DNA of 64,000 nucleotides from Fimenecus sp045631225 (GCA_045631225.1 JAZQUG010000013.1:11391-75390); one strand, 5' to 3'. Numbered from the stretch's first letter, positions 50,801 to 60,383 are shown. Notes: generated by a model from the sequence alone, not told the origin. Numbers and translations: made by a program.

Positions 50801-50837
50801 GTTTCCGGAAAATAATTTAAAAAGGAGCAAAGAAAAG

Positions 50838-52196
50838 ATGAAAACCCTAAGAAAAATCCTTGCGTTGACCCTTGTTGCACTGTTTACGCTCAGTGTCTTT
50901 ACCGCCTGCGGAAAAACCGGTACCGGCGATGACGTTGAGTCTGCAAAACAAATCAGGTATTTGAATTTCAAACCCGAAGTTGCAGACATCTATCAGGAAA
51001 TCGCAACAAAGTATGAGGAAGAAACCGGCGTAAAAGTCATTGTTGAAACAGCGGCAAACAACACGTACGAACAGACTTTAATGTCCAAGATGGCCACAGA
51101 TGAAGCACCGACAATTTTCCAGATCAACGGTCCGAGAGGATACCTGAACTGGAAGGATTACTGTGCGGATCTTACCGACAGCGAAATCTATAACCACCTG
51201 ACCGACAAAACTCTTGCAGTAACCGTTGACGGCAAGGCCTACGGTGTTCCCTATGTTGTAGAAGGCTACGGCATTATCTATAACAAGGCGATCATGGATA
51301 AGTATTTCGCCCTTGACAAGAAAGCTACCAAGTACACATCAATGGATGAAATCAACAACTTTGCAGCTCTTAAAGAAGTTGTAGAAGATATGCAGAAAAA
51401 CAAGGAAGCCCTTGGTATTGACGGCGTATTCGCAAGCACCTCTCTCAAGAGCGGTGAAGACTGGAGATGGCAGACTCATCTTGCTAACCTCCCCGTATAT
51501 CAGGAGTTCAAAGCCAACAACGTTGATCTGACCTCTGACGCAACCAAAACACTGAAATTTGATTATGCCGATAATTTCAAAAACATTTTTGACCTTTATC
51601 TCAACAACTCCACTGTTGATCCCACCAAGCTCGGTACAAAGACCGTAAACGAATCTATGGCTGAATTTGCTCTTGAAAAATGTGCAATGGTTCAGAACGG
51701 TAACTGGGCGTGGGGACAGATTGCTCAGGTTAAGGGCAACAAGGTTAAGGCAGAAAACGTGAAATATCTTCCGATCTACACAGGCGTAGACGGTGAAGAA
51801 TCACAGGGCCTTTGCATCGGTACCGAAAACTTCTTCTGTGTTAACTCCAAGGCTTCCGCCGGTGAACAGAAGGCTGCCAAAGACTTTATCTACTGGCTGT
51901 ATTCAAGCACGACCGGTAAGGACTATGTAACCAATAAATTGGGCTTCATCGCTCCGTTTGACACATTTGAAGACAGTGAAAAGCCGACTGATCCTCTTGC
52001 TCAGGAAGTACTTTCATGGATGAGCAAAGACGGCATCAACACAATTCCCTGGAACTTCACGCTGTTCCCGTCACAGACATTCAAAGATGATTTCGGCGCC
52101 GCTCTCTTACAGTACGCACAGGGCACAAAGACCTTCGACGAAGTAAAAGAGCTTGTCGTAAGCGAATGGGCTTCCGAAAGTTCAGCGATTGAATAA
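50838..52196 (+). CDS. mdxE: Sugar ABC transporter binding lipoprotein (maltodextrin type)
   Basis: A lipoprotein signal (ILALTLVALFTLSVFTACGK) leads a 452-residue CUT1 extracellular binding protein. It shows VADIYQEIATKYEEETGVKV, ATDEAPTIFQINGPRGYLNW, GKAYGVPYVVEGYGIIYNKA, ALEKCAMVQNGNWAWGQI and GTENFFCVNSKAS. Aromatic-rich segments suit binding of oligosaccharides. The genes downstream (two permeases, MsmK ATPase, MalQ, phosphorylase) point to maltodextrins. AAGGAG precedes the ATG; a palindromic operator and promoter lie upstream, and a hairpin follows the gene. The symbol is by analogy with the Bacillus mdx operon. Confidence 0.88.
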   Translation: MKTLRKILALTLVALFTLSVFTACGKTGTGDDVESAKQIRYLNFKPEVADIYQEIATKYEEETGVKVIVETAANNTYEQTLMSKMATDEAPTIFQINGPRGYLNWKDYCADLTDSEIYNHLTDKTLAVTVDGKAYGVPYVVEGYGIIYNKAIMDKYFALDKKATKYTSMDEINNFAALKEVVEDMQKNKEALGIDGVFASTSLKSGEDWRWQTHLANLPVYQEFKANNVDLTSDATKTLKFDYADNFKNIFDLYLNNSTVDPTKLGTKTVNESMAEFALEKCAMVQNGNWAWGQIAQVKGNKVKAENVKYLPIYTGVDGEESQGLCIGTENFFCVNSKASAGEQKAAKDFIYWLYSSTTGKDYVTNKLGFIAPFDTFEDSEKPTDPLAQEVLSWMSKDGINTIPWNFTLFPSQTFKDDFGAALLQYAQGTKTFDEVKELVVSEWASESSAIE

Positions 52197-52229
52197 CAGC
52201 TTAAAACGGCGGTATTCCGTCAATTGAAA

Positions 52230-52267
52230 AGAACGCTCTGTTGAACGTGTATTTGGCAGAGCGTTCT
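52230..52267 (+). other. Stem-loop between the binding-protein and permease genes
   Basis: AGAACGCTCTG/CAGAGCGTTCT is a perfect eleven-bp stem with a sixteen-base loop. No T-run follows (GCATAAAAAAAA instead), so it is more likely an mRNA-stabilising or processing element that raises the level of binding protein over membrane subunits than a terminator. Confidence 0.6.
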
Positions 52268-52391
52268 GCATAAAAAAAATAGTAAAAAACGGGCTGTCAA
52301 GAAATCAACAGATTTTATAATAAAGGCAGTTTCCGTAACAAAAAAAACGCAAGAAAGGTAAGTTTTTGCTTGGCAAAAATAAGGTGATCGT

Positions 52392-53243
52392 ATGAATAAA
52401 AGCCTGAAAAAATACTTCCCTGTGTTTGTGCTGCCAACCTTAATCGCATTTATTATTGCCTTTGTCGCTCCGTTCATTATGGGCGTCGGACTCTCATTTA
52501 CGAAGTTCACGACGGTTACAAACGCGAAGTTTGTCGGTCTTGACAACTATATCAAGATTTTTACCGATCCGAATCACGACTTTTTAAATGCGCTTATTTT
52601 CACAACACTGTTTACAATTGTATCAATCATCACCGTAAATATCATCGCATTTTCACTTGCCATGCTGCTGACAAGGAAAATGAAAGGAACAAACTTTTTC
52701 CGCTCGGTGTTTTTCCTGCCGAATCTTATCGGCGGCATCGTGCTCGGCTATATCTGGCAGCTTCTTATTAACGGCGTCCTTGATATGATTGTAAATTCGG
52801 ATATTACAAAATCCTCCGCTTACGGGTTCTGGGGACTTGTCATACTGAATAACTGGCAGTTGATCGGTTATATGATGGTCATCTATATTGCGGGAATACA
52901 GAATATTCCGGGTGATTTAATAGAAGCAGCGGCTATTGACGGTGCTTCCAAAACAAAAACACTGTTTAAAATCACAATCCCGATGGTGATGCCTTCTATC
53001 ACGATTTGTATGTTCTTAACGCTGACGAACTCATTCAAGATGTTCGACCAGAACCTGGCACTGACCGGCGGCGCTCCGAGCAAATCAACTCAGATGCTGG
53101 CTCTTGATATTTACAAAACCTTCTACGGAAGAATCGGCTGGGCAGGCGTCGGACAGGCAAAGGCGGTTATCTTCTTTATCATTGTTGCCCTGATCGCTTT
53201 CTTACAGCTCAGAGCAACACGCAGTAAGGAGGTAGAACAATGA
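52392..53243 (+). CDS. mdxF: Maltodextrin ABC transporter permease (MalF type)
   Basis: A 283-residue CUT1 permease with six helices. It contains VGLDNYIKIFTDPNHDFLNA, FRSVFFLPNLIGGIVLGYIW and the ATPase-contacting EAA loop IPGDLIEAAAIDGASKTKTL. It forms the pore together with the next gene product. AAGGTGATCGT precedes the ATG. Its stop overlaps the next start by four bases (ATGA), so the two are translated together. Confidence 0.92.
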   Translation: MNKSLKKYFPVFVLPTLIAFIIAFVAPFIMGVGLSFTKFTTVTNAKFVGLDNYIKIFTDPNHDFLNALIFTTLFTIVSIITVNIIAFSLAMLLTRKMKGTNFFRSVFFLPNLIGGIVLGYIWQLLINGVLDMIVNSDITKSSAYGFWGLVILNNWQLIGYMMVIYIAGIQNIPGDLIEAAAIDGASKTKTLFKITIPMVMPSITICMFLTLTNSFKMFDQNLALTGGAPSKSTQMLALDIYKTFYGRIGWAGVGQAKAVIFFIIVALIAFLQLRATRSKEVEQ

Positions 53244-54082
53244 CGGCAGGAACGAAAAAAAGCACCAATATTATCATAACCGTAATTCTCTCTGTTCTGG
53301 CTGCGCTGTTTATGGTTCCTATGGTTCTGGTTCTCATAAACTCGTTCAAATCAAAGTTATATATTTCCTCCGAACCGTTTGCTTTTCCGAATTCCGAAAC
53401 CTTTGTCGGCTTCGAAAACTACCTGAACGGACTGAAATCATCAGGCTTCCTTGCGGCCTTCGGAAGATCGCTTTTCATCACCGTAGCCTCGGTTATTCTG
53501 ATTGTCGTTTGTACCTCAATGACCTCCTGGTACCTGATAAGAGTGAAAAACAAGCTGACAAAAGGTCTTTATTACGCATTTGTTTTCAGTATGATTGTTC
53601 CGTTTCAGATGGTCATGTTTACCATGACCTATATCGTCGGAAAGCTGAATCTTGATAATGTTCTCGGAATTGTGTTTGTATATCTCGGTTTCGGCGCCGG
53701 TCTTTCGGTATTTATGCTTTCCGGCTTTGTAAAAAGCATACCGCTTGAAATTGAAGAAGCGGCAACGATTGACGGCTGCAGTCCGCTTCAATGCTTCTTC
53801 CGGGTTGTGTTCCCGATTCTGAAGCCGACCGCCATCACCGTAGCAATACTCAATGCGATGTGGATCTGGAACGACTATCTGCTTCCGTACCTGATTCTCG
53901 GAACAAGCAACAAAACCATTCCCGTCGCTATACAAATTGCGATGCAGGGTGCCTACGGCGATACCGATATGGGCGGCTTCATGGCAATGCTTGTTCTTGC
54001 CATTATACCGATTATCGTATTTTATCTGCTTTGCCAGAAGCATATTATCAAAGGCGTTATTGCCGGTGCAGTAAAAGGATAA
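53240..54082 (+). CDS. mdxG: Maltodextrin ABC transporter permease (MalG type)
   Basis: The partner permease, 280 residues and six helices. It shows FMVPMVLVLINSFKSKLYIS, SMIVPFQMVMFTMTYIVGKL, the EAA loop IPLEIEEAATIDGCSPLQCF and WIWNDYLLPYLILG. GTAAGGAGG precedes the ATG, which overlaps the mdxF stop. The LacI-family gene follows 47 bp later in the same direction. Confidence 0.92.
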   Translation: MTAGTKKSTNIIITVILSVLAALFMVPMVLVLINSFKSKLYISSEPFAFPNSETFVGFENYLNGLKSSGFLAAFGRSLFITVASVILIVVCTSMTSWYLIRVKNKLTKGLYYAFVFSMIVPFQMVMFTMTYIVGKLNLDNVLGIVFVYLGFGAGLSVFMLSGFVKSIPLEIEEAATIDGCSPLQCFFRVVFPILKPTAITVAILNAMWIWNDYLLPYLILGTSNKTIPVAIQIAMQGAYGDTDMGGFMAMLVLAIIPIIVFYLLCQKHIIKGVIAGAVKG

Positions 54083-54129
54083 TTCCGTCGGTATCGGATA
54101 CGGAATCATAAATCATAAGGATTGATTAT

Positions 54130-55137
54130 ATGACAATTAAGGATATTGCAAAATTGTCGGGATATGCTGTCGGTACCGTGTCAAGAGTGCTGAATAATCA
54201 GCCGAATGTCAGCGAATCCGCAAGAAAAACTATTTTAGAGGTTGCTGAAAAATATAATTTCGTTCGGAACACGAATGCTCAGCACCTCAAAATGCAGGGC
54301 AGATATATTGCGATATTGGTAAAAGGTATCTCGAATATTCTTCTCAACTCGATTCTTGAAATCATTCAAAAGAAAATCGGGGAAACGATATACACCTCTT
54401 CGGTGTATGTGCTTGACGAATATGATAACGAAGCAAAGATCGCTTTGAAAATTTATTATGAAAAGCGGCCGGCAGGGATTATATTTTTAGGCGGTAATCC
54501 CGAACGGTATGAAGACGACTTCAACCAAATTAAAGTCCCCTGCGTACTGATTACCAATCAGGCGGATAACGTTTCAAACAAAATGCTGTCAAGTGTCGGA
54601 ACGGATGATGTCTCGGCGGCGCAGGAAATCACCGAATATCTTATTGCAAACGGTCACAGAAACATCGGCGTTATCGGAGGCGATATAAACAAATCCGAGA
54701 TTTCCGACCGTCGTTTCAAGGGCTTTATGAAAGCCATGAAAAAGCATGATCTGCCTTTTGATTTTGAAACCCATTATCAGACGGCAAAGTATTCTTTTGA
54801 AGGCGGTGCAAAAGCCGCCGGAGAACTGATTGAAAAATCCGGAGATATTACCGCTATTTTTTCGATGAGTGATGTGCAGGCAATCGGTGCAATCCGGAAG
54901 CTTACCGACAGCGGCTTTCGTGTTCCGCAGGATATCTCCGTCACCGGCTTTGACGGTTTGCCGCTGACACAGTATATGAATCCGAGACTGACCACAATCA
55001 GGCAGTATGAAAAACAGCTTGCGGAATGCGGAACAACAGCCTTGCTTGAAGCAATCGGCAAAGGAAAACAGGAACCGTCACATATTTTGATTCCCTTTGA
55101 GCTGCTAAAGAGAGAAAGCGTTATTTCTGTTTTCTGA
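54130..55137 (+). CDS. LacI-family transcriptional regulator of the maltodextrin genes
   Basis: The 335 residues are a typical LacI repressor. The DNA-binding region is MTIKDIAKLSGYAVGTVSRV with the hinge helix, and the periplasmic-binding-like sensor domain follows (IAILVKGISNILLNSILEII, GIIFLGGNPERYEDDFNQIK, NGHRNIGVIGGDINKSEISD, VTGFDGLPLTQYMNPRLTTI). It lies inside the operon it presumably controls, through the palindrome at 50787-50800, and should release DNA on binding maltose or a maltodextrin. Being part of the operon, it would be autoregulated. Confidence 0.9.
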   Translation: MTIKDIAKLSGYAVGTVSRVLNNQPNVSESARKTILEVAEKYNFVRNTNAQHLKMQGRYIAILVKGISNILLNSILEIIQKKIGETIYTSSVYVLDEYDNEAKIALKIYYEKRPAGIIFLGGNPERYEDDFNQIKVPCVLITNQADNVSNKMLSSVGTDDVSAAQEITEYLIANGHRNIGVIGGDINKSEISDRRFKGFMKAMKKHDLPFDFETHYQTAKYSFEGGAKAAGELIEKSGDITAIFSMSDVQAIGAIRKLTDSGFRVPQDISVTGFDGLPLTQYMNPRLTTIRQYEKQLAECGTTALLEAIGKGKQEPSHILIPFELLKRESVISVF

Positions 55138-55165
55138 TTCAATTTTACCGAAAGGAATGAGATAC

Positions 55166-56278
55166 ATGGCATCTATCACACTGAAAAATATAACAAAAAC
55201 CTATGAGGACAGGAATACGGTTATCTCCGACCTCAATCTTGAGATCAAGGACAAGGAGTTTATTATTCTCGTCGGACCGTCCGGCTGCGGAAAATCAACA
55301 ACACTTCGTATGATTGCCGGTCTTGAAGAAGTGACTTCAGGAGATTTGCTTATCGGCGACAAACGGGTAAACGATGATGCGCCGAAGGACCGCGATATTG
55401 CAATGGTTTTCCAGTCTTATGCACTTTATCCGCACATGACGGTTTATAAAAATATGGCTTTTGCCCTCGAGCTTCGTAAGGTCGATAAAAAAGAAATTGA
55501 CCGCAAGGTCAGAGAGGTCGCCAAGATTCTTGAAATTGAAGACTATCTGAACCGTAAGCCCAAAGCTCTTTCGGGCGGTCAGCGTCAGCGTGTTGCGCTC
55601 GGACGCGCCATGGTTCGTGATCCGGCGGTTTTCCTGCTCGACGAGCCCTTGTCAAACCTCGACGCAAAGCTTCGCACGGAGATGAGAAGCCAGATTATCC
55701 GTCTTCATCAAAAGCTGCAGACGACGTTTGTATATGTTACACACGATCAGGCAGAGGCGATGACCATGGCGGACAGAATCGTGGTCATGAAAGACGGTTT
55801 TATTCAACAGGTTGATACTCCGTCTAAGCTCTATGAGCATCCGTGCAATATGTTTGTGGCGGGCTTCATCGGTACACCGAAGATGAACTTTGTTGACGCA
55901 GTCCTTGTTGAGAAAAACCAAGTTTTACATGCAGAATTTTCCGGCTATGCGGTTTCTCTTCCGGAAAGAATGCAGAATGATGAAAAGCTGAGAAACTATC
56001 TCGGTAAGAAAATTGTATTCGGAATCCGACCCGAAGATTTACACGCAAATGAAGAATATGAAAACGAGGACAAAACCAACCGGATTGACCTTCATGTGGA
56101 AATTGCTGAAATGATGGGCTCGGAGATTTATCTTTACGGTGAGCTTGACGGAGAAAAGTTTATTGCCAATGTTCCGTCAAATAAAAGAATACAGAACAAT
56201 TCTGATGTTGCCCTCTATCTTGACACAAAACGTGTTCATATTTTTGATAAGGAAACTGAAGAATTGATCTGTGACTGA
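55166..56278 (+). CDS. msmK: Sugar ABC transporter ATP-binding protein (MsmK/UgpC type)
   Basis: The ATPase for the CUT1 importer, ~370 residues. It has Walker A LVGPSGCGKSTTLRMIAG, the Q-loop IAMVFQSYALYPHMTVYKNM, the signature LSGGQRQRVALGRAMV, Walker B VFLLDEPLSNLDAKLR and the switch FVYVTHDQAEAMTMADRI. A C-terminal TOBE/OB regulatory domain (~235-370, with GIRPEDLHANEEYE) completes it. Such ATPases can serve several importers. The ATG at 55166 is preferred because AAAGGAATG lies upstream; the ATG at 55157 is too close to it. Confidence 0.94.
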   Translation: MASITLKNITKTYEDRNTVISDLNLEIKDKEFIILVGPSGCGKSTTLRMIAGLEEVTSGDLLIGDKRVNDDAPKDRDIAMVFQSYALYPHMTVYKNMAFALELRKVDKKEIDRKVREVAKILEIEDYLNRKPKALSGGQRQRVALGRAMVRDPAVFLLDEPLSNLDAKLRTEMRSQIIRLHQKLQTTFVYVTHDQAEAMTMADRIVVMKDGFIQQVDTPSKLYEHPCNMFVAGFIGTPKMNFVDAVLVEKNQVLHAEFSGYAVSLPERMQNDEKLRNYLGKKIVFGIRPEDLHANEEYENEDKTNRIDLHVEIAEMMGSEIYLYGELDGEKFIANVPSNKRIQNNSDVALYLDTKRVHIFDKETEELICD

Positions 56279-56325
56279 TCTGCCGAAGAAGATTTATTTT
56301 AGTGCAGATTTCAGGGGGTGTGTTC

Positions 56326-57804
56326 ATGAGAACAAGCGGAGTGTTGATGCATATTTCATCGCTGCCGGGAGACAGCGGCATCGGTACTTTCGGTGAAAAT
56401 GCTTACAAATTTGTTGATTTACTGTATGAAAGCGGACAGACATATTGGCAGATACTGCCCTTGTGTCCGACCTCTTTCGGCGATTCTCCGTATCAGAGCT
56501 TTTCAACATTTGCCGGTAATCCTTATTTTATTGATCCGAAAACGCTTGAAAATCAGGATTATCTGAAAGCAGATGAATATGCAGGCATCAACTGGGGATC
56601 GGATTTCCAAAAGGTTGATTACGGATTGTTGTATAGTCAGCGCCGTAAGGTCTTTGAAAAGGTTCAAAAGCACTTTTTTAAGAGGCTCCCGGATGATTAT
56701 CACGACTTTTGTCGGAAGAATGCGTTTTGGCTCGACGATTATTCTCTTTTTATGGCCATAAAGGACGAGCATTCGGGAAAGGCGTTTGGCGAATGGGAAA
56801 GCGACATACGGAAAAGAGAACCGGATGCCCTCGCCTATTACCGTGAAAAGTGTAAAGAACAGGTCGACTATTACAAAATGCTTCAGTATTTGTTCTTTGA
56901 GCAGTGGAATAAATTAAAGAGCTATGCCAATAATCTCGGCATAAAAATAATCGGCGATTTGCCGATCTATGTTGCACTTGATTCCGCCGATGTCTGGTCT
57001 GATCCGGACGAATTTCTGTTAAACGGAGAAATGCAGCCGACCGAAGTGGCCGGCTGTCCCCCGGACGCTTTTTCTGAAGACGGGCAGCTTTGGGGCAATC
57101 CGCTTTATAACTGGGAATACATGAAAAACGATCACTATTCCTGGTGGGTAAAACGGATTCGTGAAGCATTGAAAATGTATGATGTTGTCCGGATTGATCA
57201 TTTCAGAGGCTTTGATTCCTATTACTGCGTAAAAGCCGGAAGCAGCACCGCCAAAGAGGGCGTCTGGCGAAAAGGGCCGGGAATGGACCTGTTTAATACA
57301 CTCAAGGCACAGCTTGGTAAAATGCCGATTATTGCCGAAGACCTCGGCTTTTTAACCGACAGTGTACAAAAACTGCTCAAGCGAAGTAAATTTCCCGGAA
57401 TGAAAGTCTTACAGTTCGCTTTTGATTCCCGTGAGGAAAGCGACTATTTGCCGCACAACTATGATAAAAACTGTGTGGTATATACGGGTACGCACGATAA
57501 CGATACTGTCCTTGGCTGGCAAAAAAGCCTGAAGCGGGAAGATCTGCGTTTTGCCAAACAATATTTAAACTGTACAAGAAACCTGGATCTTGCCATGATT
57601 CGCTGTGCTCATGCAAGCGTTGCCGATACATCGGTTATCGCCATGCAGGATATTCTGGGACTCGGCGGGGAAGCGCGGATGAATACACCGTCAACCGTCG
57701 GAGGAAACTGGCAATGGCGTGCGTGCAAGGAAGACCTGAGCAGTGAGAACTTTGAAATGCTCCGATATCTGACAAAGCTGTATTCGAGAATGAGAAAGGA
57801 TTGA
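56326..57804 (+). CDS. malQ: 4-alpha-glucanotransferase (amylomaltase)
   Basis: MalQ (GH77) transfers glucan units between maltodextrins, releasing glucose and making longer chains for phosphorolysis. The ~492-residue protein has the family motifs RTSGVLMHISSLPGDSGIGT, FGDSPYQSFSTFAGNPYFID, IKIIGDLPIYVALDSADVWS, VVRIDHFRGFDSYYC (nucleophile Asp), IIAEDLGFLTDSV (acid/base Glu) and YTGTHDNDTVLGW. AGGGGGTG precedes the ATG at 56326; the ORF extends back to 56302. The phosphorylase gene follows after six bases. Confidence 0.95.
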   Translation: MRTSGVLMHISSLPGDSGIGTFGENAYKFVDLLYESGQTYWQILPLCPTSFGDSPYQSFSTFAGNPYFIDPKTLENQDYLKADEYAGINWGSDFQKVDYGLLYSQRRKVFEKVQKHFFKRLPDDYHDFCRKNAFWLDDYSLFMAIKDEHSGKAFGEWESDIRKREPDALAYYREKCKEQVDYYKMLQYLFFEQWNKLKSYANNLGIKIIGDLPIYVALDSADVWSDPDEFLLNGEMQPTEVAGCPPDAFSEDGQLWGNPLYNWEYMKNDHYSWWVKRIREALKMYDVVRIDHFRGFDSYYCVKAGSSTAKEGVWRKGPGMDLFNTLKAQLGKMPIIAEDLGFLTDSVQKLLKRSKFPGMKVLQFAFDSREESDYLPHNYDKNCVVYTGTHDNDTVLGWQKSLKREDLRFAKQYLNCTRNLDLAMIRCAHASVADTSVIAMQDILGLGGEARMNTPSTVGGNWQWRACKEDLSSENFEMLRYLTKLYSRMRKD

Positions 57805-57810
57805 TTTGAT

Positions 57811-60177
57811 ATGATAGATTTAGAAGAAGCACTCGTTCTTTTCGCAAAAACCAAATATCAGAAGGAACTGAAGAATTTAACCGCAAATGAACTGCATAAT
57901 GTGGTGTCTCATGCTGTTATGGCGGAAATATCCGACCGTTGGTCTGCCTCTCAGCAAAAGCACAGGCAGCAGCGTTGTGCCTATTATTTCTCTGCTGAAT
58001 TTCTGGTCGGGCGTGCGGTTTACAATAATCTGTTTTGCCTGAATCTCAGCAATGATATTGCGTACATTTTGAAAAAATACGGCACAAGCATCAATTTGAT
58101 GGAGGACGTTGAAGACGCCGCTCTCGGAAACGGCGGACTCGGACGTCTTGCCGCCTGCTTTCTGGACAGCGCCGCAACGCTTAATCTGCCGCTTGACGGA
58201 TACGGAATCCGCTACAAATTCGGTTTGTTCAGGCAAAGCTTTGAAAACGGATTTCAGAAAGAATTGCTTGATGATTGGACCCGTTACGGTGACCCATGGT
58301 CTGTTCGCAGGGAGGATGAAAAGGTCAGCGTTGTTTTCGGCGATGAAACCGTAATTGCCGTACCGTATGATATTCCCGTAATCGGTTATGCAACGGACAA
58401 TATCGGCACCTTAAGACTTTGGCAGGCGGAAGCGGTCAATGAATTTGACTTTGAGTTGTTCAACGAGCAAAAATTCGATAAATCCCTTAAAAGAAAAAAC
58501 AGTGCCGAGAACATATCCCGTGTTCTCTATCCGAATGACAGCACCGACGCAGGCAAGCTGCTTCGTCTGAAACAGCAGTATTTCTTTTCGTCGGCATCTT
58601 TGCAGGATATTTTACGAAAGTTTAAAGCCGTACACGGCAATGATTTCGGAAAGCTGTCCGAGTACGTTACCGTTCAGCTCAACGATACCCATCCGGTCAT
58701 TTCGATTCCGGAGCTCATCAGACTGCTTGAGATGGAGGGTGTCGGCTTTGATGAGGCATTGAAGATTGCCTGTGCGGTATTCAATTATACCAACCACACC
58801 ATTATGCAAGAGGCTCTTGAAAAGTGGGATATGAAATTTGTAAGAAGAATATCCCCTGATATTGCGGCGATTATTGTTAAGATTGACCGGAAATTCAAAA
58901 AAGAGCTGACAGACTCCGGCTTTCCGGATGAGCTGAGACCTCAGGTTGAGATTATTCAGCACGGAACGGTTCACATGGCATATCTTGCTTGCTATTGCTC
59001 AAAATATATCAACGGTGTAGCACAGATTCATACAGAAATATTAAAAGACAGTGTTTTAAAATGCTGGTATGACAGGGCGCCGGAAAAGTTTCAAAACAAA
59101 ACCAACGGAATTACCCAACGCCGTTGGCTCGGACTGTGTAATCCCGAACTGTCTGCGTTGATTACCGAATTATGCGGCAACAGCAACTGGCTGACGAATC
59201 TTGATGAGCTAAAGAAGCTGGAGCCTTACGCCGGTGACAAGGCGGTTCTTGACCGGTTTATTGCCATCAAACAGAACAATAAAAAAGTGCTTGCCGATTA
59301 TATTGCGGCACATGACGGCATAAAAGTTGATCCCGACACCGTATTTGATGTCCAAATCAAGCGTCTGCACGAATACAAGCGTCAGTTTCTGAATGCGCTT
59401 GCCATTCTGGAGCTGTATTTTGAAATCAAAAACGGTGAGCTGAAGGATTTCAAGCCGACAACCTTTATTTTCGGAGCCAAATCCGCACCCGGATACTTCA
59501 GGGCGAAAGCAATTATCAAATTGATTGATGAAGTCCGCAGGCTGATTGAAAAAGACCCGCTTGTCAGTCGCTATATCAAAGTTGTCTTTGTGTCAAATTA
59601 CAATGTTTCGTATGCCGAAAAAATCGTTGCGGCCGCTGATGTATCCGAACAGATTTCGACCGCCGGTACGGAAGCGAGCGGCACAGGCAATATGAAGCTG
59701 ATGCTCAACGGCGCTTGTACACTCGGCACCTATGACGGTGCGAATATCGAAATTGTGAAGGAGGCCGGCGAAGAGAACAACTTTATTTTCGGCGCGCGTG
59801 TCGAACAGATCAACGAAATAAAAGAAACCTATAATCCCAGAGATTATTATAACGCAGACAAACGTATCCGAAGAGTTCTTGACGCACTGATTGACGGAAC
59901 ACTCGACGATGACGGCACAGGAATGTTCAGAGAGCTATACGACTCGATACTAGACGGTGCAAGCTGGCACCGACCGGATCACTATTTTCTGTTGCTCGAT
60001 TTTGACAGCTATGTAAAAACCAAGATTGCCGTCAACAATTCGCAAAAGGACAAATATGCCTATGCGAGAAAGTGTTTTATCAATATGTGCAACGCCGGAA
60101 AATTTTCATCCGACCGCACGATAAAAGAGTATGCCGATGAAATATGGCATATTGAAAAGGTTCCGTCTTCCTTATGA
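57811..60177 (+). CDS. glgP: Glycogen/maltodextrin phosphorylase
   Basis: This GT35 enzyme cleaves alpha-1,4-glucans with phosphate to give glucose-1-phosphate and depends on pyridoxal phosphate. The 788 residues show AALGNGGLGRLAACFLDSAA, PYDIPVIGYA, VQLNDTHPVISIPELIRLLE, NKTNGITQRRWLGLCNPELS, FDVQIKRLHEYKRQFLNA and the PLP-lysine region EASGTGNMKLMLNGACTLGT. AAAGGA precedes the ATG. As the last gene of the maltodextrin cluster it works with MalQ to channel imported maltodextrins into glycolysis. A terminator follows. Confidence 0.96.
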   Translation: MIDLEEALVLFAKTKYQKELKNLTANELHNVVSHAVMAEISDRWSASQQKHRQQRCAYYFSAEFLVGRAVYNNLFCLNLSNDIAYILKKYGTSINLMEDVEDAALGNGGLGRLAACFLDSAATLNLPLDGYGIRYKFGLFRQSFENGFQKELLDDWTRYGDPWSVRREDEKVSVVFGDETVIAVPYDIPVIGYATDNIGTLRLWQAEAVNEFDFELFNEQKFDKSLKRKNSAENISRVLYPNDSTDAGKLLRLKQQYFFSSASLQDILRKFKAVHGNDFGKLSEYVTVQLNDTHPVISIPELIRLLEMEGVGFDEALKIACAVFNYTNHTIMQEALEKWDMKFVRRISPDIAAIIVKIDRKFKKELTDSGFPDELRPQVEIIQHGTVHMAYLACYCSKYINGVAQIHTEILKDSVLKCWYDRAPEKFQNKTNGITQRRWLGLCNPELSALITELCGNSNWLTNLDELKKLEPYAGDKAVLDRFIAIKQNNKKVLADYIAAHDGIKVDPDTVFDVQIKRLHEYKRQFLNALAILELYFEIKNGELKDFKPTTFIFGAKSAPGYFRAKAIIKLIDEVRRLIEKDPLVSRYIKVVFVSNYNVSYAEKIVAAADVSEQISTAGTEASGTGNMKLMLNGACTLGTYDGANIEIVKEAGEENNFIFGARVEQINEIKETYNPRDYYNADKRIRRVLDALIDGTLDDDGTGMFRELYDSILDGASWHRPDHYFLLLDFDSYVKTKIAVNNSQKDKYAYARKCFINMCNAGKFSSDRTIKEYADEIWHIEKVPSSL

Positions 60178-60265
60178 TTGTCTGCTGCCGGATCATTGAG
60201 CACAAAAGCAATCAGACATAAAATGAGAACAGTTCTTGAAAGAATACAGCGTTTATCAGCTGAAG

Positions 60266-60304
60266 CAAACCGGAGTTGTCACAAAAACAGCTCCGGTTTG
60301 TTTG
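60266..60304 (+). terminator. Terminator after the maltodextrin operon
   Basis: CAAACCGGAG/CTCCGGTTTG is a ten-bp stem with a fifteen-base loop followed by TTTG; the T-run is short. Confidence 0.65.
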
Positions 60305-60348
60305 CAGAATACGCTTGAATAAAGTTAGTTAAAAAGTTAAAATCGTGC

Positions 60349-60377
60349 TTGACAAACGAACAAATGTTCTATATAAT
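60349..60377 (+). promoter_or_regulatory. Full-consensus sigma-70 promoter of an intergenic RNA
   Basis: TTGACA (60349-60354), exactly 17 bp, TATAAT (60372-60377). It is the only perfect match to both boxes that I noticed in the window. No ORF follows within its transcript. Confidence 0.88.
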
Positions 60378-60383
60378 AGTAAT

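Noticed and set aside
53516..54109. 197-codon frame antisense to the MalG-type permease gene
   Set aside because: It is His/Arg-rich without hydrophobic or domain pattern; the sense frame is a complete CUT1 permease.
56750..57169. 139-codon frame antisense to malQ
   Set aside because: It is unstructured, has no start signal, and lies opposite conserved malQ motifs.
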